From Lateolabrax maculatus (Eukaryota; Chordata; Actinopteri; Acropomatiformes; Lateolabracidae), in the NCBI GenBank assembly GCA_031216445.1, contig CM062214.1:26876501-26940500 (forward strand): DNA of 64,000 bases, given 5' to 3'. This document shows, piece after piece, positions 13,755 through 25,800 of this stretch (its first letter is position 1; each line of letters starts with the position of its first letter). The notes beneath the pieces are model-generated. The model was given only the letters and a program-made list of their open reading frames with translations, made no database searches and had not been told where the DNA came from. Both the position numbers and the translations under genes were made by a program.

Positions 13755-14295
13755 GAGAGATAATTATGTGAATTGGCTGCTTGCAAGATTACAATGTTTA
13801 CATCCCTGAAGCCAATATACAATATGACTCTCTACTCAGGGCCAATAGGAAAACCCATAACACGAACAAAAAACAACCACAACAACTACAAGGCAAATAT
13901 TAACACTCAAACATGAGTATTCATACTTCACCGCTACAAATACCAACACCATGAAAGCATCACAAAGTCCAGCAACAACTCAAACAATTCAGACAACCAC
14001 CAAAGGAAAAATAAGCTGAACCACAACATCACATTGATTCAGAGCTGAAACGACTGCATGACAGCCACAGAAATTAGCACCCAGCCGACAAGAAATAACA
14101 AGAAAACAAGCGTAAGAGTGAGAAAAGCAACCGTACTGCGAAGCACACAAACTAAACAAAGCCAAGACATCAACTCACAATAGGCACATTAGCACATCAG
14201 CAACAGCAGAGAATGGGCCCTCACCTCAGTAAAGCGGAGTACTGATACCAAAGTAAACTCTCTGGGAATAGTTGCTGCAGTTCAAAGTTGCAGAT

Positions 14296-14329
<34 letters not shown>

Positions 14330-14400
14330 AAACTCCAGTCGACAGCTAATATCATAAATGGTTGACGAATATTCCTCCACAAAGCCGCCCTGAAGCAACA
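13755..14400. repeat. Duplicated ~0.6 kb sequence, copy A
   Basis: The A/C-rich sequence matches 15235-15770 in the same orientation. Shared landmarks in the same order are ATGTTTACATCC (13794 and 15287), AAAGCCAAGACATCA (14158) against AAAGCAAAGACATCA (15568), and ATCATAAATGGTTGACGAAT (14351) against ATCACAAATGGCTGACGATT (15725), both followed by ATTCCTCC. Copy A carries an extra (AC)n run at 14299-14328. The family is not recognised. Confidence 0.7.
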
Positions 14401-14469
14401 TTTTCAGACTGCTGGCTTGCTGAATATAAAGTATGTGGAAAAAATTATTAACGCAACCTCAAGACCATA

Positions 14470-15020
14470 CATGCTTTTATACCATCTCGGCTAGATTTTT
14501 GTTATTCTTTGTATTCGAGGGTTAAGTAAACTACAGTATTTCACTCCTTCAGCTGGAACAAAACGCAGCTGCTCAGCTTTTCACAAATACCAGAAGACCA
14601 GATCATATCAGCCCTGGTTTAGCCTCTCTTCTCTGGTTACCAGTCAGTTTAAGAATTGATTTTAAGATCTACCTCTAAGATTACCTTTAAAGCACCTTAT
14701 GTTTTGGCTGCCAGTTATATTGCTGAATTGCTGCTCCAGAGCGCAGCCTCAGGTCCTCCGGCAGGGCTCTGCTGGCTGTTCCTAAGTCCCGGCTCAAGAG
14801 TTAAGGTGACTGGGTTTTTGCAGTCAGGGCCGCTCAGCTGTGGAACTCCTGGCCTGAAGAAGGCTGCAGAATCAAAGACGTCTTTTTCATTTATTTACTT
14901 CAAAAGTTGTTGTTGTTGTTGTTGTTGTAGCAATATTTTATTTTTTATTTTATTTGCCTCATTGCTGTCCAAAAATGTATTATCCTGATTTACCCATGTA
15001 AAGCACTTTAAAGTTTAGAA
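14470..15020 (+). mobile_element. L2-like LINE, 3' end of ORF2 and tail
   Basis: Translation gives QLEQNAAAQLFTNTRRPDHI, then SPGLASLLWLPVSLRIDFKI, then after frame damage SLRSSGRALLAVPKSRLKS and AAQLWNSWPEE. This is the order of the C-terminal end of L2/CR1-group non-LTR retrotransposon reverse transcriptases. Several stops and at least one frame shift make it dead. The tail has a GTTGTT run (14906-14929), a GTAAAGCACTTTAAAG word like that near L2 3' ends, and a terminal (ATC)n run (15036-15056). Confidence 0.85.
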
Positions 15021-15234
15021 TATAACATCATTATATCATCATCATCATCATCATCACACACTGTGTGTGTGACAACAGCCATGCTGAGGTTCCCATGAAG
15101 CCAGTCAGACAACAGCTGAAACAATGTCAGCAGATGATCCACCTGCACGTAGACGACATCAGAAAGGAAGAAGCAGCCAAGCAGGCCCAGCAGCCATATT
15201 GTGAAGCACACAAACACTGACAAGGCCAAGGTGA

Positions 15235-15770
15235 CTATAAGACACAGAAATAATAATGTGAATGTGCTGCGTGCAAGACTGCAGTTATGTTTACATCCAT
15301 ACAGCTAATATACATTATACTCTACAAGAGACAAATAGGCAATTCTTGAGCTAACCGTGACCTCCACCTGCAAAAGAACCTAGATACTACAACCACAAAA
15401 GAAATATGTAATCATACTTCCCCACTACGTACATCAAATGAAGGCAAGGAGCCAAAACAACAAAATAAAACCATTGCACATACTACACAAAGATGACAGC
15501 AGCGGAAATTAGCAGGCAGCACACAAGCACAAAACAAGGACTTCAAATACGCAAACAGTAAATGAACAAAGCAAAGACATCAGTTTATGATGTGCATGTA
15601 CCTTGGTGAAGCAGATACCTAAGTAATCTCTTTGGGAAGAGACGCTGCCGTCCCAAGCTGCAGATGTCACACACAGGAATCTCCAGCTTCCAGCGCGAAG
15701 CAGCCTTTGAGGCCGACAGGCGATATCACAAATGGCTGACGATTATTCCTCCGGTAAGCCGCATTAATGC
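15235..15770. repeat. Duplicated ~0.6 kb sequence, copy B
   Basis: Second, shorter copy of the sequence at 13755-14400, direct orientation, clearly diverged (many substitutions and several indels). It ends near TATTCCTCCGGTAAGCCGC, which pairs with TATTCCTCCACAAAGCCGC in copy A. The LINE end lies between the copies. Confidence 0.7.
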
Positions 15771-16369
15771 AACCAATTTAATGTTTTGAAATCTTCAAAT
15801 GGAATGACAGTAGAAATGACCAATTACTAATCTGTCTGAAAATCTGGACTTCGACAGCTCATAATTGGTTGTTTTGTACAATTCACTATGTTTAGGTGGA
15901 ACAAATAAAATCCCAGTATTCAGACAGTCTCCAAATTTGTGTTTTGACACAGATGCAGACGTCCACTCCACGCTGCAGTTTTTGGCTTAATCTAATGGAT
16001 TTCTTTTGTGATGTTAAATTAGCGATTTGAAGGCTCACAGAGTGTAATCTGAGCCCCGGATGGAATCCAAAAGTTTGAAGTATTTAGTAAGCACTTTCAT
16101 CGACTGTATGAGGAAAATAATGAATGGCTCTGTGGTGCACTAATTGTAGGGTGTTAAAGGAAAAATCCACCTTAAAAACCTTGTTGTTAGGGCTTTTTCC
16201 CTGTTAAAACATCAAGATATTTCCAGCATAGCTACAGTGATGTTTTCAACAATATAAAACATTTATGGCTAACATCAGGTTTTAGTGTGAGTGCCATAGA
16301 ATTGAAATAAAAGTACTGATTTCTTGATTTTCACACCAACTGTTAACAATCAAAAACAAAACGAAAAGG

Positions 16370-16665
16370 TTTTGAGTGAAATATCCCCACAGCTTTTGGA
16401 TGGATCGCCATGAAATCTGCTACAGACATTTTTGTTTCACGGTCAGGTCTAAATTACTTTGGTTAAGAATATCTGCGAAACCAAAGACATTCCCCTCAGC
16501 CCAGCTGTGCATGCTCACACGCTAAACTAAGATGGTAAACACGATTAACATTATAGCTGATAAACATCAGCATGTTCATATTATCAGTGTGAGCATTTAG
16601 CTCAAAGCACAGCTGTGCTTGAGTTCGGCCCCGCGGAGCCACTAATGGGGCTGTAGTCCTGTTGT
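16370..16665 (+). repeat. Teleost dispersed repeat
   Basis: Contains in order TTGAGTGAAATATCC, TTTTGGATGGATCGCCATGA, CACGCTAAACTAAGATGGTA, CATCAGCATGTTCATATTAT, GAGCATTTAGCTCAAAGCAC and the GGAGCCACTAATGGGGCTGT end. I know this as a repeat scattered through many teleost genomes and UTRs. No coding capacity; the class is not established to my knowledge. Confidence 0.7.
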
Positions 16666-17064
16666 GCCAAAAGAAAAGGCCCCAATTTATGCTTTTTCCT
16701 GACTGGACTCTTTATTCTTGTCCATGTTCTTTAGTGCTTATCAAAAGTAATTCCAGGGGGAGCAGTAAAACACTTCCTAAAGAGAAAGAAGATAAGATAT
16801 ATTGAAGGGAAAATATACACACTCACAAAATAAGATTTATGATGTATAACAATGTATAATGGTTCATAAGTGGAATTTCCCAATAAATATAGCAGTTACT
16901 CAATAGGAACATCAAGTAATTGTTAAACAACTAAGTTAATTAAGGAGTCGAAAATAGTCGAAATAGTTAACTTAGACCTCAAGGAAACTGTTTCTTTGTG
17001 CAGAGCAGATGGGGAAATCTAGGCAAGGAAAGAATATGGGTAACGCTCCTTTTCTCCTCAATGT

Positions 17065-17180
17065 CTTTCACCAAGGTGCCTTTAATCAAGACACTTAACC
17101 CCCAGTTGCTCCAGTGGTAATCAATTAAAGGCCATATGCCTTGATTGGCATCGACTGTGTGTGAGTGTCCATAACGGTAA
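17065..17180 (+). repeat. Teleost dispersed repeat fragment
   Basis: Words TTCACCAAGGTGCCTTTAAT, CAAGACACTTAACCCCCAGT and TGCTCCAGTGG, followed by a GTGTGTGAGTG stretch, match the body of a common fish repeat. The copy is short and diverged. Confidence 0.55.
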
Positions 17181-17297
17181 GATTGTCTAATAGGTTGGTG
17201 CTGAAGAAGACACTCTCTGCGAGGAAAAGAACGGCAGGAAAATGGTTAAAATGGCTTCTAGATTGCTGTCAATGACTAAGTTTGAGCTGGAGTCAGT

Positions 17298-17341
<44 letters not shown>
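17298..17341. repeat. (GT)n microsatellite
   Basis: Uninterrupted GT dinucleotide run of about 43 bases. It creates the His/Thr-repeat portion of a spurious minus-strand open frame. Confidence 0.97.
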
Positions 17342-17342
<1 letters not shown>

Positions 17343-17344
17343 TG

Positions 17345-20300
17345 ATGGCACAGGCTGTCGGTGACTCAACCCGCCGATGTCAGCTGTCGCACACATGCAG
17401 CGACACCAGCTGACATGGGAGGCCTCAGGCAGACGCACTGTATGTGCTGTAGATGTGTACGGCTTCGATGTAGGTCGTGATATCAGCTGCATCATAACAT
17501 ACGTGTGCACTTTCTTGTCACGGTGCCACTGTCACGTTAATACCGGGTCTGGAAATGTACCAGGGCTCTCTGATACAGGAGACGCAATTATAGATTTAAG
17601 GAATAAAAGTGGCTCATTTTCTCAGTCTTTTTATGTCCACTTTCAGTACAATTCAAAACTATGAAAAATTGCTCCCAGCTTTTCTACAATACACAAAACA
17701 ATAATCTCAAGAGACTCCAGTCCAAATATAGTTTTCCCTATTCCCTTCTTGATTATTTTATCTCACTTCAAAAGTAGGTGATTTTAGGCTTAGCTGAAGT
17801 TATTATATTTTCATAACATTTTTCATATCCTGATACGTAACTTTGTATTCTTTTCACTGTCGCCTTTGTTCGAGCTCATGTAATCTGTTCTCGCCCACTG
17901 TTACACTCGTAATGTCAACCCTTGTACTGTAAACCGCTGCTGTTTCACTCACCCAATAATTACGAGAGCTTGGGTGTGTTTAAGTGTGTCAAGTAAAAAT
18001 CAAATGATGTTGTATTCATGGACTTAACGCAGGAAGATAATGGTGCAGAATAACGTGTGTGTATGTTGGGGCCCTAATGGTTTTGAAAGGATTATTGTTG
18101 GGATACTGTAGATCCAGAGGCCATGAAATAAGGAGCAGACTGAGGAGGCACATGAAAGCAAACCAGGTGCATAAACACAGAAATCTTGTAGGAATTTATT
18201 TATACAAAGATTTCAGACAGGGCCCAAGTCAGCCAAACTTGATTTGGGTACAAGTGCCTTTCACATTCAGCAGTTTTTGAATTTTCCTGTTTGAACGGTT
18301 TGAATGTAACAATGAATGTAGAATGTAGAATTGCAGCAAAAGGCGTAGTTCAGCAACCAGGAGAATGTTTTAAAATAATACTGTGTTGTTCCAAAGATCA
18401 CGAGATCCACTCACGTTTACCTTCAGGGACCTTCATTCAGAACACATCTCAGTAACTTGATCACGTTTCAGTTGTCAGGGGAAGTAAAAAAAAAACAAAA
18501 ACAAAAAAACTTGCTTAAAGGAAAAAGCATAATTTCTAATGACATGTTTTGGTGTCAAAAACATATAATATGCAACTTGGAGCCCTCTGACCGTACTTCC
18601 GTGTCTCTGACATGGGAATATATCAGCATAAATCCATATTGCAGGCTCGTTAGTAGAGCACACCCCATATTGTTTTACTGTTCATTGTCAGTTTGCTTTC
18701 TCTATTATTAATTACCTCGGCTTAATACAAGAGGATTTCTCATTTTAGACGGTCATTAGAAACACATTACTGCACCGCTGATGCGACGTGACTTATTTAC
18801 TCCACAACAATTTCCTCTCTCGCGTTGCCTCAAAGGCTCCGAAATGAGCCTGGGAAAGAGAGGACAAGCCCAGGTTACGCTGCGGAGAAAACACACAACA
18901 TTTTGAGTCACAGCAATGTGAGCTGCAAGAAAATGGATTTCTGAGTTTGTCTTCGCAGCCCTCAGCAGGGCACTAACATTATATCATTGGCTGTTAGCAG
19001 CTCTCAAGTTTTTCTATTACCTCGGTCCATGACTTGACATCACTGTTAAATAGCGGCACAACATGTGCCTTCCAGCTTGTTCAATTGTTCTGACCCCGTG
19101 AACCCTCAGGACGGAGGGAAATTGAGCCGAAGAAAGGAGGGGGAGGAGGAGAGGTCAACGCCAAGGTGATTCGGAGAGGAAGAGTGTGCCTGGGCCTGCA
19201 TGTGTGTGCAGTATTTCTGCCTTTGTTCCCACTTAACACACATGAAAGTCTGCCACCTGCGGGGATGCTGTGGCAGTCCAGTCCTCCGTGTTATCGAAAG
19301 TAGCATTGATAGTTCCTCGGCCTTTTCTGTATGATGAATCGCCGTGAGCTGTGTGGACAGCTGAAACAAATAGCTCTCCCCGCTCTAACTGTGGTCTTCT
19401 GTTTGATGGCGCTTCAATAGGAAGCTGCTTTTCGCCCCCTTTCAGCCCAAACAACAATAAGTATTCTGCTCTCTTGGTGCTCGGTGCAGCACTCCAACTT
19501 ATCTTGTTGTCCATTTGCTCATTTTCAGAGAGCGTGACGATTTTAAGAAGAGGGCCACTGAAGTATCTCGGGGTGATGAACGATCGCTGGTCCTACGCAG
19601 CACTTGCCCTCTGCCTGGCTCGATCTGAGATCCCTCCGTCCGCACGTGAGGACAAAAGTTTAAGCAACAATGTCCTATACTGGTGTCTCCTTTACTGTGA
19701 TGTATGAGACTTGTGCAGTACCCTTAATAAAATGGTAGCTCTACATTGTGCAGAATTTGCTTCAAAATCAAAAAATAACTCCCCATCACACAGTATCAAC
19801 CATCTTACATGGGAATGGAGTTTCAGGTGCTGAAATGTTTCCACTTTTCAGTGTCCAATTGATTTAATAAGCTGTAGACTATGGTAGCAGATCACCTTTA
19901 CTCTTATCAACCTGCCAAAAGCCTGATCGGATGATTCTTTCCTGTTTCTAAATCCACACCTGCCTTTAGTCTGTCTCACACAGTGGACTAGTACACATAC
20001 CATTCTATTTACTATACACCACAAAATAAAAACAGATATAATACGTTCAAACCTCGCTCAGCCAGTATGAGTTTCATTAACATTTCGTTAAATGATGCAG
20101 AAGTGTTGACGTTACCCCACATCCGCTAAAATAAGTGGATTCACACAACCTGTGGATGAATAGACATGCAGGTTAATAGTCAGGATGAGCATTAGTCCTG
20201 TAGGGGGCAGCGCACTGTAAAACAAGGCTCTCAAACTCAAATGAACAGGCAGCCATTGGCCATGTTGTTTACACGCAGCTTGTTTTTCTAATAAATAAAC

Positions 20301-22070
20301 ACAGAACTTCAACTATATACAATCCGAAGCTGAGTTCTACTACTCCGCGTGTTGTAGAGTAATGCCCTTCAGTCTGTATTCTGAATGGTAACTTTCTCTC
20401 TGAAGATGAGATAGAGTCACAAATAAATGAAATAAAATCAGTTTTCCACCTTTGTTGAACCTGTCTGTTTGCCAAGTCAACGTTTCTTTAAGTAATATAA
20501 AGATTGTATTATGCTCTGATATTTACTCTTAAATGGGGAAAAATAGAAAATAATTTGCGTGCCAGATTTAATAAAAGACTCTAAACAGTTGGGCTTGGTT
20601 CAGAAGTTAAAACATAAAATCTTTGACCTGGCAAAGTAGCAGTTTTTTTTTTGTCTTTCTGGTTATTTAATTTTTACAACTGCTCAAGTGAAGAAATAAA
20701 AGCCTGTTATTAACATCCAGACATTGTGAACACTTAACATTTTGCCAAATGCATTGCAGTTATTTGCTGTGTTTATTTACTAACTTTTTTTTTACCTACT
20801 GCTAAATTTATCTTGTCCAAATGATGCTGAATGTGTCTTTTAAATGCTATTTGTTACCTCGTAGCTCCGATAGGAATAATGGCTATCCATGCCTTTCCCC
20901 TCAAAGAGGCAGAATGTCCCATTATCCTCTAACGAAAGGACAGTGAAATTAGGATTCTGGGAAATCTCACTTTTGTGGTTACATAAGCTGTGTGAGACCA
21001 GAGAAAACACAGCGGTGAACGGATGCAAAAAGAACAAAAAACACAGCAGACACAGTGTGACACTTTGACAGAAACAAGTAATGGTTGAGGCGAGGTGACT
21101 GTTTGCAGGTACATGCAGAACTTACAGGAAAAACTTGTTTAAAAAAATCTTGTGTACTCTTACAAATGCAGGGTTCATCTCAAATCAGTCTCTTGTCCTT
21201 TTTTTCACATTCTGGGGAATGAGATTACCAGGAACATTCTGTGGTTTCAATCAGCACTGACAGTTGGTGAGTAGGCGTGTAACATCAGGACAATGCCCAA
21301 AGCCCGTGGACGTCTGGTGTGTCCTTTATGTTTATCTGGATGTGAGGGGTCTCTGCGGCGCTTCCTTGGAGTGTGATAACCTCCCAGAGAGGTTTCCCGC
21401 CATTTTGTCTTTGCAGTAGTCATGGCTGGGAATGGAAAGAGGTGGATAACTAGACGTACCTATGGAAATTCTACTGGACGGATTTGCGTTTCAGATTTTT
21501 CTGCATCACGCTGCAACCTGCCTCGGGAGATAACAAAAAAGAAGCCAATAAAACCTGACCAAACAGACTGTTTCTGCATCTGTCGTGCTGCTTGAACGGC
21601 CGACACTCCTGTAAAATCCCAAATAAAATGGTTGCTCTGAGATACGTGTGCCTCCGGGAGCACTGGATAATGCAATGTAAAAATACTCTGCCCTGAATTG
21701 ATTTGTCTTAAGACTAAAATTCCACATGAGCATGAAATCAGAATATGTTACTTCTGAACTGAGCCCAGCTGTCAGTCACCTTCTGAAGCGAGAGTGCCGA
21801 GGGGCTTTCATTCACTACCTCAGGCACGAGCGCTGCATGCGTACAACCTTAATACACGCACTCCTGAGTGGGCAACCCGCTCCCTGATCTGGGCTGTGGG
21901 TGTTTTGTCTCCTTCCATTGGTTTGCTGAAGGGTGCATTTAAAAACCTTCCTCTTACTTCTGTTGTGTCCCAACAGCTGACTGTAGACGCCACACTTTAC
22001 ATGTCGGAGCAGCCTGGGTTGCTTCCGACCTGTGAGCTGCTCATGAGGTATTAATAACTCACCTGTGCAT
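17345..22070. other. Intergenic, no gene recognised
   Basis: Non-coding with scattered short open frames (for example 19351-19707) lacking domains or splice structure. A-rich run at 18487-18510. No repeat family is confidently recognised in this stretch. Confidence 0.45.
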
Positions 22071-22078
22071 GTTTGTAT

Positions 22079-22262
22079 CTGTGTGTGTGTGTGTGTGTGT
22101 GTGAGTCTATGTCTATGTGTTTGTCAGAGAGAGAGAGGAAGTCTGAGTGTGGATGTTAAACACCCACAGCTCCCTCTAGCTTCCTCACTGTGAACAACTA
22201 ACTGCACCAAACGCACGGGAGGGTGGAGGAGTGTGTGTGTGTGTGTGTGTGTGTGTGTCTCT

Positions 22263-22298
<36 letters not shown>
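22079..22298. repeat. Clustered (GT)n microsatellites
   Basis: Three GT runs lie close together: 22080-22103, 22231-22258 and 22267-22298. The last two are separated only by CTCTCTAG. Such arrays are highly variable in fish. Confidence 0.95.
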
Positions 22299-22300
<2 letters not shown>

Positions 22301-22605
22301 ATGCATGCAGCTTCAACCAGGTCCAAGCTCATTTGTCCTGATTTAAAACAGTGATTGTGATCCAGACTAGAGCGGGGCCAGACTCAGGGACCAATTTGCC
22401 GAAATGGTTTGACTGTTTGTTTTTTTCTGTCACATCTGTTGAAACAAACCAATAATGCTGCAAATCACCAAAGACCAAACTGTTTAGATGGCAGCAACGC
22501 TCCCCCGATTATTAACCACGGATCAGCATAATGCCCCCAAAAAACCTTACTTCTGCTCTGTGTACAAAGAAAGAAACTCTTTTTTCTCTTTTTTTCACAC
22601 TGCAG

Positions 22606-22881
22606 GCAGCGAGAGAGCCAAACCCTAACGATGTGAAATATTCTGGGAGACAGACTATCAGAGACTTGGCCAATGAGCTGATAGAGAGACGCAATGAGAC
22701 CGAGTCTGAGCCGCTAAAGAACAAATGAGACGAAAGAGAAAGAGAAAAGTTTAGACAAGGGCTTTTCGTTGATGGATTTACTAAGAAGAAAAGTCTGAGA
22801 GAACAAAGAGACAAACTGATAAACACACAGCAGAGAGAGCTGCTGCTGTTGGACAGAAGAAACAATTACAATCGACAATAA
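22606..22881 (+). pseudogene. Unidentified open frame with one in-frame TGA behind a splice acceptor
   Basis: A strong pyrimidine tract and acceptor (CTTTTTTTCACACTGCAG) end at 22605. From 22606 the frame reads 40 codons, AAREPNPNDVKYSGRQTIRD then LANELIERRNETESEPLKNK, to TGA at 22726-22728. The same frame then continues for 50 more codons, including FRQGLFVDGFTKKKSLREQR and LINTQQRELLLLDRRNNYNR, to TAA at 22879. The product is highly charged and looks like a helical, coiled-coil-type peptide, with a protein-like composition unlike its AT-rich surroundings. I do not recognise the family. It could be a decayed last exon, a fragment of a mobile element, or chance in a purine-rich stretch. A CGA-to-TGA change would explain the stop. 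Confidence 0.35.
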
Positions 22882-22889
22882 ACAAAACA

Positions 22890-25800
22890 ATAGATCAATA
22901 TGTTGTATTAAAAGGTCAGCAAGTTAAATTCTTATCAATACCAGGTGCTGATTTCTGCAGTGTTCTTCCAATTCTTGTTGGCAGGGACGTGTACAAGTGG
23001 ACAAAGGTCAAAGATGTTTTCTATTATCATTGTTTTAAATGTGTTTGTGGTTTTCATTTAAGGTGACACAATAAATATGGCTGCCATATTAGCAACATAA
23101 GAGATGGAGAATCACTGTAATGATCATGCATGGACACTCTTTTGACTGTGAGAGTCTTTGCCGCTGCACTACACTACTATAATCATTTTGGAAAACCTAT
23201 TTGGCACTCTGCATTATGTGCAAACAGTAGAAGAATAAAATATAGAAAATCTATGCAGCAATTCTTTTAACATCCCATCAGCGGTGGGACGAATAGAAAG
23301 CAGTTATTGTCAGTAGTGATAATCAGTGACCTATCATAATCCCCTAAAAGATTAGTTCTATTTGTCTTTGGATAAAGTAAAACTAAATAAAGAGAGATCA
23401 CCTTTAAATCTCAAATATGCAACCATACTGTTTCTGCTGGATAAGAGGTGGATCAGCTCACTTTATATTTATTTAATATTTATGAACCAGGTTTTGGGAG
23501 TGTGTTATGTTTGTGCTGCTGATGAGGTTGATGATGAGCTGAGAAGAACAGATGAAATGTATTGATCCCTGTGGGTGAATTGGGTGGGAAATTGATATTT
23601 AAGGAACCGTCCGAGCCTGTGTACAGAAGGTAATGTAATGATAATATAAAGCAAACTGATTTTGTTGAACAGCAATTTCACCCAAAACACTGAGTAAATG
23701 CATGGCCAGTGTTCCTGGAGCTGTTTACAGATTATTTAGGCCAGTGTTCTTCTTCTTAATACTATTTTGGGACGAAGTTGGAAGTTTGGGGGAGCAACTC
23801 TGGAAATTACTGTTTTACTGGAACACTTTGAAACTATTTATTAGTGATTCAGATTTTTTAATGTATTCTCAATTCTCCACATGCAGCCATTGGTTTCCAA
23901 TTGGTTTCATTGCATGTGGAAATGAATGTAGAGCGATGGCTGAGGTCATTTAGCAAAGAGGCGTTCCTGGTTGGACTGTGATGACTTATTACACATGAAA
24001 TGACTCTCCAACCCCTGCAGTGGCTCTTCAAGGGTTAAAAACCGTGTCGGTGTAAATCCCTCAAAGAATAAGTGCTGTTCCCTCTCACAAAACCCTACAG
24101 CCAAAGTGCTCCATACAGGCTGTAGGTGACCTCCACTCGCTCAGCGACTCGGCAGCAAGAAACGATTCAGACTGCATGAATGTGAAGGAGGGCATTGTTG
24201 AAAAGTGCATGTGTGAAAACCTGAATAAATACAGGTTGGAATAAGATCCCCCCCCCCCCCGCCTCCTGAGCCCCTGACACTGTGACCTGCACACCCTGGA
24301 GTTGGACTCCTGCCTGTATGTGCATTATCACACTCCACAGCCATATGGAAAGCAGTGCGCCTGCCTGTTGGTGTGTCTAAAGCCTTGTCCTCTGGGATTA
24401 GTTTTACTCGATGTCAGGTAATGTAATTTTCATCGGCATAATGCCTTGATTTTAGTCCTAGGCAGAACGGTGTTATTTGTGATTATTACAGGGAGCTTGT
24501 CACACTGAAAGTAAATAACTTTATGTTTTTTTTCAGTCAAGCACTCAGACTCAGTCTGGGTTGATTGCATTTTACTAATACCTCATGAAGTCATTAAAAA
24601 AGAAATCCATTAAAACTTTCCTTTTCAACTTTCAATAAACATATATGGTCACCAGTGGATTAGCTTCCATGTGAGTTGAGTGGTCGTCTGTAAAAAGGAG
24701 TGTTAATTTAGTGATTAAACATTTATCCGACAGTCTCCCAGAGTAATCTCCCTGTTTGCCCTGGCAGCCAGCAGCACTTTTTGGTGAGTTTCCATTGTAG
24801 AAAACGAACCAACTATGGATCACGGAGTTGTGTCTTTCTTTGTAGGGTTCATTAGAAGGGAACGGTGTGCCATTTCAACCCCCTCGACTCCCTCTTTCTC
24901 TTGGTAGATCCTCACGTTTGTCCGGATTTATTCTCCAGATAACCCAGTTTGTCTCTCATTGCCTTTTCGTCACCTTGTTTGTCGTTTCCTTTCTCTTACA
25001 AATCATTTATTCTCTGTTCAGCTTCTCTGAGTTTGTTCGAGGTGTCTCGTAAGTCGGGGCAGATTTCTCTCACGTCCTTTCGTAGCTCTTTTGTTTCGGA
25101 CGAGAAATTTTCAAGTTCTGATCTTCATTTGTGTATCTGCTTTGAGGTGTCATCTTTCATTTGCTTCTGCATCTCCACAAGGCTTTGTTCAAGGCCTTAA
25201 TCAGCTGACATCCCGCCTTGTGTTTTCTTTGTCCTGTGCGCCTTGTCTTCTCTTTTTTGTCTTCTTAAATAACTCTTCAGTAATCACTCCTGAGCACTCG
25301 TTCATTGTCTTTTTATGGCATCTTTCTATGTAACGGTTGTAGTTTTACTGCATTTTTAGGGGTTAGTACAGACACTGTCAGGCTACTCAGTCAAGCCGAC
25401 GACTGCTAAAATGACATTTAAAAGTGTAAAAAGCAAGTTCAGGTTAACTGTTTTTGATAAACCATCATAAAGGGCAAAAAAAAAGCTATTTTAGCCATCT
25501 TGCATGTGTATGTACACAGTCAACACATTATATAAATGTGCATCAATATGTATATGTGTTTACAGATGGTTTGCTTCTGAGTGCCAAACTGGTACAAAAA
25601 TGCTTGCTTTTAACCTCCCACATTGGGCTGACTGCTGCTTCACACAAGCTGAGGTGCAAAGCTGGTGAGAGTAGCTGTCAGGTTGCGTGCCTTCTGGCTT
25701 GCGGTGGTGGTCTGTCGGTGCAGTGCAGGACCACGGCACACTCTGTCAAAGCAAAAGTCGAGAAGTGAAATCAGAGCATGCTCACGTCTCTCCTTAAAAT

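Noticed and set aside
22124..22306. His/Thr repeat open frame
   Set aside because: Pure product of GT microsatellites.
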